A program made the position numbers and the translations under genes. DNA of 64,000 nucleotides from Heterobilharzia americana. Taxonomy: Eukaryota; Platyhelminthes; Trematoda; Strigeidida; Schistosomatidae. This document shows positions 47,436 through 59,427 of this stretch, piece after piece. The stretch covers positions 54,407,491 through 54,471,490 of the forward strand of contig OX104130.1 in the NCBI GenBank assembly GCA_944470555.2, given 5' to 3'. The notes beneath the pieces were generated by a model. The model ran no database searches, was not told the DNA's origin, and saw only the letters and a program-made list of their open reading frames with translations. Position 1 is the first letter of the stretch. The number at the start of each line of letters is the position of its first letter.

Positions 47436-50120
47436 TCTTTACATAATAGTTGGACTTGCACATCACAATGACCCAAGGAGCTACGTTGGCTGGAACCATC
47501 ATTCCTTGAGGTGTTACTATGCCGAAAAGATCTGTTGGATAGTGTAGAAGTAGAAAGCAGTTAACGTCCTAGTGTAAACAGCTAACACTATGGTGGGGGG
47601 GTCAGGAGGTAAAATCGTGCTGCTGGTTGGACAGCAGTGTTTCCCATAAGTGAACAGCAGTCGGTATGCATGTTGCCTAATTGATCGGAAGGAAGGATTA
47701 ACAAAGGTCGGTCCTAAAAACCTCCTTTTGTCTTACAATCTTACAGTGTCTGCGATATGGGCTTTTTTAGTTCGCATTCAACACAATGAATACTACACTG
47801 AAATCTCTCCAAAAGGACATCCATGACCGATCTCAAGTAGTCCTTTAGATTTTGCATTCACCCATAACTGTTGCTAAGGCAATTTATTTTTTAGGTGCCT
47901 CAAAAAGTAACCTACAGTGTAGGCAGCCGAGAAGGACGCTTCCATCAGCATACGAAATCTATCTAATCAAGTCTCTTCCATCGCTTTCAATACCTGTTTT
48001 TGTGACTGAAATTAAGCCCTTAGTAGTTTTCGTAACTCACCCTGTGACAAAATCACACATCTGATTTCATGCAGAAAACGTCCACACCTTCCGTCAAACT
48101 CAGCAGCAGGCCTTACTTGCCTAAAACGTGGAATCTCGAGTCATCGACGCATCCCGTTTTTGAGACAAGTATACAGGTTATTCACTTCGCCTCACCTGGT
48201 CAATCCGATGAATCTACAAGAACTCAACTTTGCAAGTATTCGGAGATTTTATAGCTGATGTATATATCATAATAAGTTCGAAAGCAGAAACCATCCTTTT
48301 TGACTGAATGCTAGTTGGTATCCGTCTGTAGGCTATCCGACTCAATCGATCAGTAAAAACTACAGGGGATCAGGACACTCATTGATGCTTGTTTGTAGTG
48401 TCAATCCAAGCTCTCAACGACTGCAGTTCGGACGAAACAGAGGATGCATTATACTAAAAGCTGTCAATTTCGCTACATACAGCAAAACTTCCAAGCATAG
48501 TCATAGTAGCGGACGACTCAGACATCCGAATAGGAAGCTGTATCAAACTGAAGACATGTATACATACCCATGAACCGACAGTGGTGATCGTTTTCTACAG
48601 TTCTGCTGACGATTACTACCTTCAAACATGCGAAAACGGTTTCATTAGAAGTTTGCTTGCATCAAGACACAAGTGGAAAAAGAGACAATACCGCTATTAT
48701 CCATCGTAGGGAGGACCGGTGACCGGTCGGTAATCTTTCTGGAGTACCTCGATGAAGTCCGATTACTCGTAAATGCGGATATGTGTTTGCACTTGAAACA
48801 AGAAACAAATTGCAGGTAAGCATATATGTGCTCAACTGAAAGACATCAAGTGTCCATCTATAGAGAAGACAACAGTAGCAATTTTCTTCCTGCTGAGATC
48901 TGTTACGATACTCAGTCTGCTGCAGAAACATCAATAGATACAGTTAATCATCAAAAGATAAACGTTAACAAAAGCCAATGGATTTCCGCAACGTAAAGTG
49001 ACTAAGAGTTTTCGTAATGACCAAAAACAAAGAATGAGGGTGAAAGCAAGAGATGGAAAAGGTATCATCGTCAGGTAATATTCGACAATTGTTTAGGCCT
49101 ACTAAGGTTACTGGTAAGATGACGGTTAACGCAAATATTACTGAAAAAGATGATCTTCGCTGATGTCCAGCTCAAATGTGATTTGCATGTAGATGATGGT
49201 CTTGCATTTCCTCTCGAAGCTGAGAAGACAGTTTCAAACCTAAAACGATGCCATCGGTAGTTTTAGGGACGAAAACAGAAAATTACTGAGTAGAAGATGG
49301 AGGTAGTAACCTGAGTATGGGAATCAATCGCACCAGACTGGTTTAGATCGCTGGCCATTACAGATCGCAAAAGAAAGAAGTTTCCGTGTGACAACCACAC
49401 AGGAAATCATTTTGACGAATATAGTACCTTAGATCCTAGGATCGATAGCCATCTGATGCCTAACTGAAGCTCGAGGAAACCAGGCAGATTTCAAAAACGA
49501 AAGAGAAAACGTTGACCAAATGATCACCCTTTGACAGGTTTTGGAACACCGGAATACTTACTGAAGCCAAACAGTTACACATTTTTTGACTTGAATGTGA
49601 CATTAGAGTCTATCAATTGAGAAAAGTTGTGGCCACATCTGACTGTCAAGAGAAAACATAACAAGTATATTATGCTGGTTACACCAATCTACTTGAATCA
49701 TGCAACCGTATACAGATTTGTGGGGAGGGGGAGCAGTTGTCGTCTGAAGCAACGACAAACAGTGGTGTCAACTAGAGATTCCTGCTGTGACAGATCTTGT
49801 TCAACTTCGTTATCGATAACTGGCAGTTTGAGTTATGTATGAAGGTGTAAACTATCTGGTTCAGGTCATTGAGACAATAGGAATTAATGCTTAGAGTAAT
49901 CTTGGATGACAGTTATCAAAGTGAGTCATTACTGCATGTGTACACATTTTCTCATCTTCGTAGTCTGATCTTAATCTATTAATTCAGTCGTCTCATATAC
50001 TTTTTTTTTTACATTATTATCCATTTTTTAACCACTTTTTCGTTGCATGCTGCTGAGACGTGTAGCAATTTGAAACTATGCACTTCTGTGCACCGTTCTA
50101 AGTTGATTAGCCTGTTTACA
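47436..50120 (+). mobile_element. RTE family B, decayed longer copy
   Basis: The 5' region (gcacatcacaatgaccc, gatctgttggatagtg, ctaacactatggtggggg) parallels 60615-60760. Coding remnants follow in the expected order: VIHFASPGQSDEST (endonuclease region), SSGNIRQLFRPTKVTG with NANITEKDD (before RT), and FDRFWNTGILTEA. The RT core is deleted. A pyrimidine-rich 3' tail near 49940-50110 probably belongs to it. Far more diverged than the copy at 60580. Confidence 0.75.
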
Positions 50121-50386
50121 ATTGTTAACTAACGTAAATAGCTGGCGAATGAATATGCTAGTTAGGAGTGTTCGTTAGACAAGTCAAGGCAAAGATTTCA
50201 CTTATGTACAATTGAACTCTTCAAAAGATAGAGCTCGATTGAGTTTCATCCGGTATATCGTGATTATTGACATCCATAGTAAGTAGAGTGGATGACAACT
50301 CGCAAACTAAGAAATGAGAGTTGAGATTACCTAAGCTAACAGATGAAATACTCACAGGAAGTTAATAAAATGCTTCAGTTACCTAC

Positions 50387-50606
50387 CAATTTCGTTTCTT
50401 TGCACAGCATTTTCATTCATTGCAGAAGTTGTAGTTATCTGTTCATCACATTCAATCTCTTCTATATTACCTGTTGACTGGTTGATATTTGATGATTCAT
50501 TGGTATGATTTCTTACTGAATACTGTATTTTAATTTGTGATAACAACTCATGCTGTTGTCTTGTATCCTTTTCAATCATTTCACGTTCGCGTAATTGTTG
50601 CGCTAA
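50387..50606 (-). CDS. Exon 6: coiled coil then polar loop
   Basis: Acceptor tttccttag, donor gtaggt. Phase 0 at the start and one base over at the end. It starts LAQQLREREMIEKDTRQQHE, still coil-like, then becomes Asn/Ser/Thr/Glu rich (NESSNINQSTGNIEEIE), which would interrupt the coil. The leftover G joins AT of the next exon to make Asp. Confidence 0.88.
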
Positions 50607-51246
50607 CTAAGGAAAAGAAAAGGAGCATAAAAAAAACACAAATTTATGATTAGATAAACAGTAAATAAGCTTTTTAAGGGAAACCTATCATGTAGTAGTT
50701 ATTATTAGCTGAAAATTTAAGGAATTCAACAGATTCACTTGAAAACCAAATCAAAATCAACATTCATTGATGTACCACAAGCTGAATGCATCGAAATAAT
50801 TCTTGTTATCTATATCAAATTGTGATACATAAATGTTAGATTGTGTAGAAAGATTGCCGGAATCTTGATGATAGGAAGCCGCATATGCCTAAAGCTTTTT
50901 TCAACCAATCACTTTGCTCCGAAGTTTTGAGAAAAGCACGTGAACCACTGTGTAAGTATTATGTTAGTTGAAGAGATGAAAAATCAATAGGATTTAAATC
51001 GAGTAGGCCTGGAAATAGCCAGGGCTATTGTAATATATATGAACCTTGTATTGTTGACGTTGCAGTTGACGTTATAAATACACCCTCTGTTTTACTACTA
51101 CCCTTTCCATTTACAGAGAAACTGAGTGACCATTAAGGGTAGGATCTGAAGGTATTTGTACACGCGTCCACACTAACATAGTTCAGGCTCTATGAAGTTA
51201 CTGTAAAGACATAAAAGTGGCAACGGGTAAAAAATAATAACTCTTT
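50607..51246. other. Intron 5, first part
   Basis: AT-rich, no recognised content. Confidence 0.45.
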
Positions 51247-52045
51247 CTGCTGAAAGATTTCAAGCAAGTATGCTGTGAAGAAAAGAGGGAAACAGCATAA
51301 CTGAGGATTGTTGAGAAATTCAAGCAAATGCTAGATAACATTCAGCTACAATCAACATCCGTAAGTCCTCAGATTTTGAAAAAGACTTTTCGTAAATACT
51401 TCAGTGATGGGTAAAGTGGAACTGAAAATGAGTTTGAAAAGCCTGATAATATGAATCATGTTACATCAGTGGATGAGAACGATATTAAACCCTCCATTAC
51501 CCACCACGGAACAGTAAATGATAAAGACATTCAGTCAGATCATGTTGACGAAAACTATGAAGTACTTTGTCGAGTTTGCAAAATGATGTAAGATGTTTAG
51601 TGCCGTCCAGTCTTTCTACAACCTTAACTCACGATGAATGTCCATAAGAAGTTCTCGAAGAGTACGAGTGCAAGCCGAAACATCAACGTCAACAATTACA
51701 CGGATACCCAAGTGGATTAGAAGCCTCTGCACATATATCAAACGAAATAGTTACCCAATATGTTAGTGGTTTATTATATCAAAGACGATCTATGTCCGTA
51801 CAAGAAAATGGAGACCAGGATTGTCTGCAAGCAAGCTTCGCTTTAGACATCCTAACCGCTAACCAGTAGGTAACTGAAAAACCCCGAATCCAACCAAGTT
51901 CACAGGTCGCTTACAATGCATCAAACGACCAGAAGCAAGTCATCGAGGTAGTATACTGTGGTGTCGACTATGACGATTTATCGCATAGCGTGGCACCTTG
52001 GTATTCAGACTTACTGCACCGAGATTATTCTAACTCAAACTAGAC
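51247..52045 (+). pseudogene. Decayed coding sequence of unknown origin
   Basis: One frame reads LFLLKDFKQVCCEEKRETA, stop, LRIVEKFKQMLDNIQLQSTS to RKYFSDG, stop, then NMNHVTSVDENDIKPS to YEVLCRVCKMM. A shifted frame continues EEYECKPKHQRQQLHGYPSG, SNEIVTQYVSGLLYQRRSMS and, after one stop, EVVYCGVDYDDLSHSVAPWY. About 240 residues are covered with three stops and one frameshift, codon-like throughout and with no splice sites between parts. That suggests a processed gene copy or transposon protein remnant on the strand opposite the host gene. I do not recognise the family. Confidence 0.55.
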
Positions 52046-52149
52046 ACAAGATTTCAGGCTATCATCAAGAAAGCATAGAAAGCTTGTTAGCATATAGAAC
52101 CAAAAGAGTACATAAAATAAACACGTTACAAAACTTGAGAGGGAAAGAG

Positions 52150-52330
52150 AGAAGAGGAATGCACCCAGCCAGCTTATGCACATGCGTACAGTAGCCGATG
52201 ACCCACACCTATCGTGTGGGAGCTGGTGATACTAATAGGCTGCCCAAACCTTAGTAGGTGGAGCAGGGCTCGAAGCCATGACCCGATGGTTGATAGTCAT
52301 CTCCTTAAACCAGCATGCCACAACTGCACG
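52150..52330 (-). repeat. tRNA-like SINE (family R1)
   Basis: Plus strand begins gcacccagccagcttatgc, then gcgtacagtagccgatgacc, ttagtaggtggagc, gggctcgaagccatgaccc and ends at cttaaaccagcatgcc. It parallels 17835-18010 along its whole length. Confidence 0.7.
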
Positions 52331-53031
52331 TTACGAAACTAATGGTGAATAATTGGGGCCCCAGACTGATGAGCTACGAATTCACACCTACAATATTGAG
52401 CCTCCACAGAAAGTGATTTCTATTAGCTGACGAAGATCTACTGTGAAATGATAATGATCGGTTTCAACCATACAGAGGAATGTAGACTATGCTCTGAGCA
52501 ATCAGGAGGTAATTCAAATTAATGGTGGTACTTGGTGACATCCGGCTGTTGACAATTGGAAAGATGCATTCACTCTTTTTCCATCTCTAAATATTTAAAG
52601 TTCCGTCTTTTATACTTATTTGCTACAACTTGGACCCTCAGAACTTTTTTAACTTCAGCGATTTTGCTGCAACGTCTTGTACTGACAGTCTAGCTTTATT
52701 CTAGTCGAATGTTACTCTAACCCTGATTATACAATGAAGTAAACGATGAATCGGTAAGCGTCGATGCGAAATTTTAAGCACGTTGCTTGGCTTACTCTCT
52801 TTGCACATTAATCTATGCTTAACTTCATTACGGTTTGTTCAATGGTTCCATCACAATGCTATAAAGATATCGATGATCGGATATCTGCAATCTCCTTTTG
52901 TTGTCTTCCATTTATCAGTTGAAACAGAGCGGTATTAACTGAAGACTATGCACCAGATTTACGAAATAGGAATAAAAAGACGTTTCAGTAATTTTGCATA
53001 AAAAAATGTATTACAAATTAAATAAACTTAC
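52331..53031. other. Intron 5, last part
   Basis: A retrotransposon 3' scrap lies at about 52540-52720 (ggaaagatgcattcactctttttcc, then a tail like those near 50000 and 57050). Nothing else recognised. Confidence 0.45.
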
Positions 53032-53133
53032 TTGAGCCTCAACATCACGTAGTTTGGATGTAAGTTCTTCAATTTCACTGCATTTAATACGTCTATCCTT
53101 GAATTCTCTTAGCTGGCACAATTGTTGATCCAC
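53032..53133 (-). CDS. Exon 5: coiled coil
   Basis: Thirty-four codons, phase 0 at both ends, acceptor atatttcag and donor gtaagt. The translation begins VDQQLCQLREFKDRR and ends IEELTSKLRDVEAQ, with leucines spaced as in a coiled coil. No other domain is visible. Confidence 0.88.
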
Positions 53134-53837
53134 CTGAAATATGAATTTATAAACTAAATAAATAGCAAAACACTCCTTCTTTGAAATAATTAGCGTAAAC
53201 AGAATAGTTTATGTGATATGCGAAGTGTCGAAACAATGTTGAGTGAAGAAGTAGGACTAATTCGAATATCAGTAGACATCACTGAGAACCAAACTTAATG
53301 GCCAGCTATTTTGTTGTAATTCAGTATATTATCGCAAATTTTAGGCTCGGTGGGAAGGAAGATACCTATTTATTGCTCAAATCTTAGGTTTAATCCCACA
53401 GAGTTATATCCTTTCGACCATGAAGGCTAACACATTGATCAGTACACCTTAGTCATCAATGTGGTTCTAGGAGAAGCCACGTGTACGTATCGTATCGTAT
53501 GTCTCGTGTACGTATTGAGAACAAGATAAGACAGACAATGAAGTGGTTGTTTAGTTGCCCTGGTGTACTATGAAAATCATGATTAAATAGAATCTGAAAC
53601 TAAATCCTCATGTTTATCAGTCAATAACCTGAAAACAATAGCTCCAGATTAAGGTGAGGTTATATATTATGTGCTGCTTTAAGCTTATCCAACCTGTCTT
53701 CCAATCAAAGAAATAAATTTTATCTACGTACGAACGTATGACATTAAGTGACTTAGTGGCAACATCAACGTCCTTTTGAGCGAGAAAATATGAAGGACAT
53801 GCACTCGAAGTAGCATGTTCAAAGGACTATATATTCT
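53134..53837. other. Intron 4, first part
   Basis: AT-rich, no recognised gene or repeat. Confidence 0.45.
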
Positions 53838-54110
53838 TTATGTATCTTTACCCAGCAGGATTATGTTGACTACGTACTCCAAGTTGACCAAAGAATTTTG
53901 TGGAAGGAGATTAACTCGTACGAAGATGGATGAGGAAAGGGAAATCTCTATAAACATGTTCATTATCAAGTAGGATAAAAAGAAAGAGTAGACATCCTGG
54001 AAGGACACTGACATTAAAAAACGATCCAATGGATTCTAAAACGGAAGGGAAATAATTAATGTAAGGCTAAAAGCAAACTATTGGATTCCCAACAAACGGT
54101 GTACACTATA
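53838..54110 (-). mobile_element. RTE family B, RT scrap
   Basis: Minus-strand frame reads MEISLSS-like FIEISLSSSIFVRVNLLPQN, then LVNLEYVVNIILLGKD, where the YADD active site has become YVVN. It corresponds to 63355-63475 of the long copy. Confidence 0.75.
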
Positions 54111-54852
54111 AACTAATGGCCCAAATGTTTTTTCTGAGTACGAAGATTTTATACAAGTTCTGTTCCAAATGGTGAGACTGTTTTCATCAAATCCATCTCG
54201 AAAACAGGATAACAAGGGGATCGGAAACGATAAGACCCCAGGATATGATGATGACAAAATCTGGTGAACTTTCGTAAGCAAATTAAAAATGATAGCGAAA
54301 TGAAACAATAAAAACGAAAATAATGCATATGAATAAGAATAAGTCATATGACAGGAATGTGAAGCTGTAGACCAATGAATCAGACAAACGACTTCCTAAT
54401 GGTGGGTCATGTGTCTAAACTACGTCCCACTTCCTACGTTCTAGCAACTAAATCGTATCGTCAGCTCTTATTATTGTATTAGCATGCATACGGTTGACGA
54501 GTTGAATTATCATTATTCATAACATACATGTAAAGATCAATTGTGCGGATAAAATACATTTGCTGAATACAAATGATGTATGATATATCTTGTTTATGTT
54601 TAGATATATGAATATCTATCTTAAATTACTCCAGTAACCAGTTGAACCTAAGTAGTTGGAAAAGTTTGCCGTAGCAGTAAAACCAACTGCTAGTTGAATG
54701 AACAAATTTTCTTAGTTAGTACACCTTGTATATGTGTAAAAAAAAATCCAATAACTACATCAGGTGGTGAGAAGTATCTGTCTTGTTAAATTCATCAACC
54801 TCAGAAAAATAAGCATGTATTTATAAGCTTCCGTGACATATACTCTGTATAC
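54111..54852. other. Intron 4, last part
   Basis: AT-rich, nothing recognised. Confidence 0.4.
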
Positions 54853-54958
54853 CTTTAAGCGAAGATCTTCACATTCTTGTTGTAAATCGACTTTTTCCAT
54901 TTCTAACTTCCGTAAATGTGTCATGAGATCTTGGAATCCATTGACACGAAGTTTTAAA
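54853..54958 (-). CDS. Exon 4: coiled coil
   Basis: One base completes the split codon from exon 3 (AA+T, Asn), then 35 codons to a phase-0 end. Acceptor is ttttcatag and donor gtatac. The translation includes LKLRVNGFQDLMTHLRKLE and DLQQECEDLRLK, a continuous heptad pattern that extends the coil from exon 3. The agreement of the split phase with the preceding exon is good evidence that the two are joined. Confidence 0.88.
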
Positions 54959-55228
54959 CTATGAAAAGAGAGTAGAGAATGTGATAAGTACAAAATTTGG
55001 TGTCATTCATTAAATTCACCAATAAATAACATTACAATCAAAAATGAATATATAAACTTCAGGATCAAAATTTGACCTGATAAACTGTTTAAACAGTCGA
55101 CAACTTGTACAGGTTTTGTTCTCTGAAGAAGCAATTTCCACGAAGTCACAAAACGTCATAAATTTTTCTACTTCATTTGGATTTTATAAATATATTTCAT
55201 TTACAAAAATGAATAGATATTAACTCAC

Positions 55229-55481
55229 TTTTTAATTTCCTCTTCTCTCAATGCCAGTTCACTTCTACAGTGAACCAATTCATCCCCTTGGTCGTGAAGC
55301 GCCGTCAATTCACGAGACAGACGCAAGGCACGTGATTCTGACTCAGTCACTCGAACAGCAGCTTCTTCAACTTGACGTCGCAACCCAGCAACTATACTCT
55401 CAGCTTCATCTCTACAAGCTCGTTCTTTTCGAGTTCCGCCAATAACCGTCGCTTTTCACGTTCTGATTCTCGAAGTTGTGT
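55229..55481 (-). CDS. Exon 3: coiled coil, one-base frameshift
   Basis: Preceded by tttattccag and followed by gtgagt. It begins in phase 0 with TQLRESEREKRRLLAELEK and, in a frame shifted by one base, continues RACRDEAESIVAGLRRQVEE to LALREEEIK, leaving two bases of a codon at the donor. Both parts are strongly heptad-like (Glu, Lys, Arg and Leu rich). The shift falls at a run of four A's (plus strand T run 55426-55429); five A's would restore one open frame of 254 bp. No intron of workable size fits between the parts. The position in the gene marks the start of the main coiled coil. Confidence 0.85.
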
Positions 55482-55629
55482 CTGGAAATAAAGGTCAAAA
55501 TAACTTACTTTAATCCTAAAGTTTTGAAATAAGCTGGTAAACGAAACTAGGAAATATGATTTTTTATTTGGAATTGCTTCAATAAACGTGCTAAGAATAT
55601 GCAAGACAGATAAATTCATCATAGAACCT

Positions 55630-56640
55630 AATACACAAGTGCATTAGTTCAAGTTGCCACCCCAACCAGGTAGTCTAAATCTGTCCGCACGGCTCAGACG
55701 TAGTCACAGACTTTATCGACTGGTGCCACACCATCATCAAGATAAAGATAGGATCAGGCATTACAGTATAACGGTCCAAGTTGCCACACCTCATATCAGC
55801 ACACCAAGTGCTGGTGTCACGCCTTGGTCTGGTCACCCTCAACCCTCTTCAAACCTAATCAAACTTCCCCTAGCATGGCGTATCGAGGTAGGCGATGGCT
55901 CGGCATGCTTAGTAATGTACAAGCTATCTCAGTTGACTTGCGTTCACAACCTCATCAATTGACTTGCTTTTCTTGCTCAGTAACCTTGCCTAATCTCAGA
56001 ACTGCTCACACGATGATTCCACCAAACACGAGCAATACTAAAATGATACTTTTGATCTAAACCTTGTAACCGCTTCATGTCTTCTACTTTTAACAGCCAT
56101 GTTTACCCGCCTTATAACAGGACAGAACGAACTGCAGTGCAGTATACTCGTCCTATGATAGATAGTCGGATATCTCGCCAGTCGGGGTCACAGATGAGGC
56201 AAGTTGGCAAACGCTAAACAGGCCTTCCGTAGCCGAGCTGAGATTTCCTGAGCCACCAGCCAGTTCGGGTTGATGCAACTGCCCAATTGAGTGAAGAGGT
56301 CAACACATTCCACCTATTCCTTCCCTATCATTAAACTGGGAGTACTTGCAGACCAGTCCTGGAGCATCATCACGCAGTTGACATGTGCGAGCAAAACGCA
56401 TGCCAAACATACTCCGATTTCTGGTCATCACGTTCACAAGACTCTGCATTTTTCCAGCGTCTTCACCTAACAGAACAATATCATCTGCATACTCCAAGTT
56501 AACCAGATGGCTTCCAGGGAGTAGATCACTCCCTGTGAAGTCAGGCGTACTTAAAGTTGCGTCTATTATTATATCGGTAGCCATGTTAAAGAATATGCAG
56601 AGTACAAGCGATTTGAGAAGGGGACTCAACACATGAGATG
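55630..56640 (-). mobile_element. RTE family B, 3' third
   Basis: Minus-strand frame includes IIIDATLSTPDFTGSDLLPG, LVNLEYADDIVLLGEDAGKM (intact YADD) and SMFGMRFARTCQLRDDAPGL. It then continues in broken frames to the 3' tail (ggtgtggcaacttggaccg) and a short GAT run near 55730. The tail matches 32735-32812. Confidence 0.85.
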
Positions 56641-58722
56641 ATAAGAACTTTTCAAAATTTCTCCTATGGTCACAAAGTCAACATAATTGAAAATGGTTGT
56701 CTTTAGATTCAGCATAACTCCGAACGAGATGGTTGGTACATGTGCTACAATGCTGTAACACCGTAACTGGTAGCATGCAATATTTGTAATAAGGCAATTG
56801 GCTTGGGAGAGGATTGAAAGTGTCCAGACGAAAAACACGAAGTCAATGAATGTTATTTTCACCATGCAGACAAGTTGTTTGTATATGATCATCAAAATTT
56901 TAGTAACCAACGTTTGAAGACTTAATGACACAGTTTAGAATCAATTAGAATGGTTCAAATGTATTCACTTCTCATCATTTTCAAAAATCTCAGAATAATG
57001 GTAGTCTTCGTTCACTTATTCTCTCTTCATTTCTTTATGTTTATCAGAACAAAACTCCACTTCTGTTGACTTTCTTTCAACGTTGTTTTGAAGCGTGGTA
57101 ACTTGAGGCGAAGCACTTCTGTGCATGGTTCTACAATGCTGTCTTTTGGTCTCTCTTTTTACAAACTACTAGTACTTTCAGTAAACCAGTGTATAACAGG
57201 TTTGATTCTTTTCAAATAATTCTGTTGTAATCTTAGGTTGCATGAATCCAATGAATATCTGTGAAATAAGATTTTTTGATTCTGCAAATCTGATTGTCCC
57301 TTCTTTGTTCAAACTTCAACTTATCATGAAACTGGGTTGATACTAGTTGAAATGACCATAAATCCGATGAAATATACGGCAGACAAAGAAAGAATCAGAA
57401 ACACAAAACCAAATAAGAACACACCACAAAAGCCATTTGCATCAGTAGTTTTCATAGTTGAAAAAGATGGATACCTACCTATTGGCTAGTTTAACATAAG
57501 ATAAGCATTTTTGTCTAAAAATGCAAAAGGTTAGTGATTCTTGAAGCTATTTTGTAAATAAATTATTTCTATGTAGAGTTAAGTACAACAGTGTATCTAT
57601 TGTAATTTACGCTAGAAAATCTCTAACAGCCAGTCCTAACCACCAAGTAGAGCTTCAGATGCTTCTTACTGGTCTGGGTGTTCGGTTTTCAATCAGTAGG
57701 TCATGGTGTTTAGCGCCACTTCATCTACTGAGATCTAAACAGTTAGGCAGTATCATTAGCACTCCCACAACAGGTTTGGCTCACTTCATAACGCACGAAT
57801 GTGTACATGGTTGTTGAATTCCATTTCATTTCGTGTTAGTTGTTACTAGTACGAGATATAATGCCATTTCATGAAAACTTTTAAGAGATGGGTGGGTGGC
57901 GTATACATTTGCTTTCTTATAATTTTATTATGCTTGGAAGTACGACAACTACATTGATTTGCTAAGTTGAGCAGCATCAGTGACCCGCTACACTACAATT
58001 GCATATAAGAACTATACAACTGCTACATAAAGTACAAGAATTTGAAACTGCAGGCGAAGAGGAATGTAACCCGATACAATGTTATGTTTGGTGTGCCAGT
58101 CATGAACTCTATGGCATAGCGACAAATACTACCTGTATCTTCAATTCATGGTTCACTTTCTACAAGAAAGCCGACATACTCAACGCCTACATTCTCAAAT
58201 TACCTAGGATTTTCATTACAACTAGTCAATGGCTCCAGGGTTTGAAATTCATTCCACCTACTTCGGTCGGGCATAGTCTAGTGGATAAATTTATACAAGG
58301 TTGAGTTCCACTATTATTATTATTAAAGTTTTTGGAACAATTCGAACTATTACTCACTGAAATTTAATGTTTCAGGTGGACCAATAAGCGGAACATTAAT
58401 CCAACTACACAGACCAAATTTTAGTCAGTCAGTTAAGAACAAATGTTAGCAACTATTTGCCATGAGGCTATACTGTTTGCAATTAGCAAAACAAAAATGA
58501 ATCCAGCTCATTACAAGAGTAAAGAAAGAAATTATATTTCGACTAATTTACGGAAACCAGTTACGTTATATTTACAAAACCGTCACATCTGAGATGAGTG
58601 GAAAAGCGCATATAGCACATCATACCATTTTAAAACAGCATACTCGTCATAAACCACGAAACGTAACAAATCAAAGCCTGAACATAAAGGACAAATAACT
58701 CCAACCGAATACGTATGCTCAC
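56641..58722. other. Intron 2, remaining part
   Basis: Contains an RTE-like 3' tail scrap in plus orientation at about 56940-57180, a family R1 SINE at 57640-57800, and otherwise AT-rich sequence. A 101-residue frame at 57999-58304 has no recognised family. Confidence 0.45.
57640..57800 (+). repeat. tRNA-like SINE (family R1)
   Basis: Reads ggtctgggtgttcggttttc, catctactgagatc and ttggctcacttcataacgcac, the reverse of the order at 52150-52330. Confidence 0.55.
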
Positions 58723-59099
58723 CTTGTGTGTCAATGATGGAGAATCCAGGAGACATTTCAGTGACGTAAGTGGTGAAACTGGATGTGGAATCATATGATG
58801 ACCCTGATTTGTACTCCGTTCAGACGCGTCGGTCAAATTTAGTTGCGATGATGTGATACATAAATTTCGATCAGGAGTAATACATAAAGATAGATTATTG
58901 GGTCTTTGATTATCTGAACCACTTTTTGACTTCCCCGTATGTTTATTAAAATATTGTACAGGTGAAGTGGGACGGGTGAATTTAAACTCCGATGCATTTA
59001 CTGAAAGACTGTGGTCTTCATTAGTAGTACCAGTCATTTTTGATCGTTAGATACCTCTACTTGAGAAAAAGCTTTCGATGATGTTTCCAAAATTTCCTC
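58723..59099 (-). CDS. Exon 2: Ser/Thr-rich linker, one-base frameshift
   Basis: Bounded by ttgtacag and gtgagc. It opens in phase 0 with EEILETSSKAFSQVE, but the frame meets TGA at a run of five A's (plus strand T run 59037-59041). One extra A would join it to the frame starting MTGTTNEDHSLSVN, which stays open to the donor. With that base the exon is 378 bp, 126 codons, phase 0 at both ends, as its neighbours require. The sequence is rich in Ser, Thr, Asn and Pro, with no predicted coil, like the linker between Hook domain and coiled coil in this superfamily. An alternative is a short intron starting at GTATCT, but no acceptor in the right phase is convincing. Confidence 0.75.
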
Positions 59100-59427
59100 C
59101 TGTACAAATAAATGAAGGGCTGAGTCCTAATAAGTATACAAAAACAAGACTTGCCAATCAATTTTCTAAGTCATAGGAACCAAATAGCCTACCATAAAGC
59201 TTTAAGCCTTATACCTTGATTTTAGACAATGTGTACATTAAAATTTATCCACTTACTCAAAAGAAACGTAAATCCCTTGGTACATAGTACCTGGAGAAGA
59301 CACTTGGAACAACCCTAGGAAAAGTTTCCAATCATATTGGTCACAGTGATTCACTAAGATTCTAACCAGGGTAATAAAGATAATAACGAAGACCACAGCT
59401 AAGTCGAAGTATTAGTATTAGACTCAC

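Noticed and set aside
59037..59055. Short intron (GTATCT...) inside exon 2
   Set aside because: No acceptor in the right phase with a pyrimidine tract; one missing A explains the exon better.
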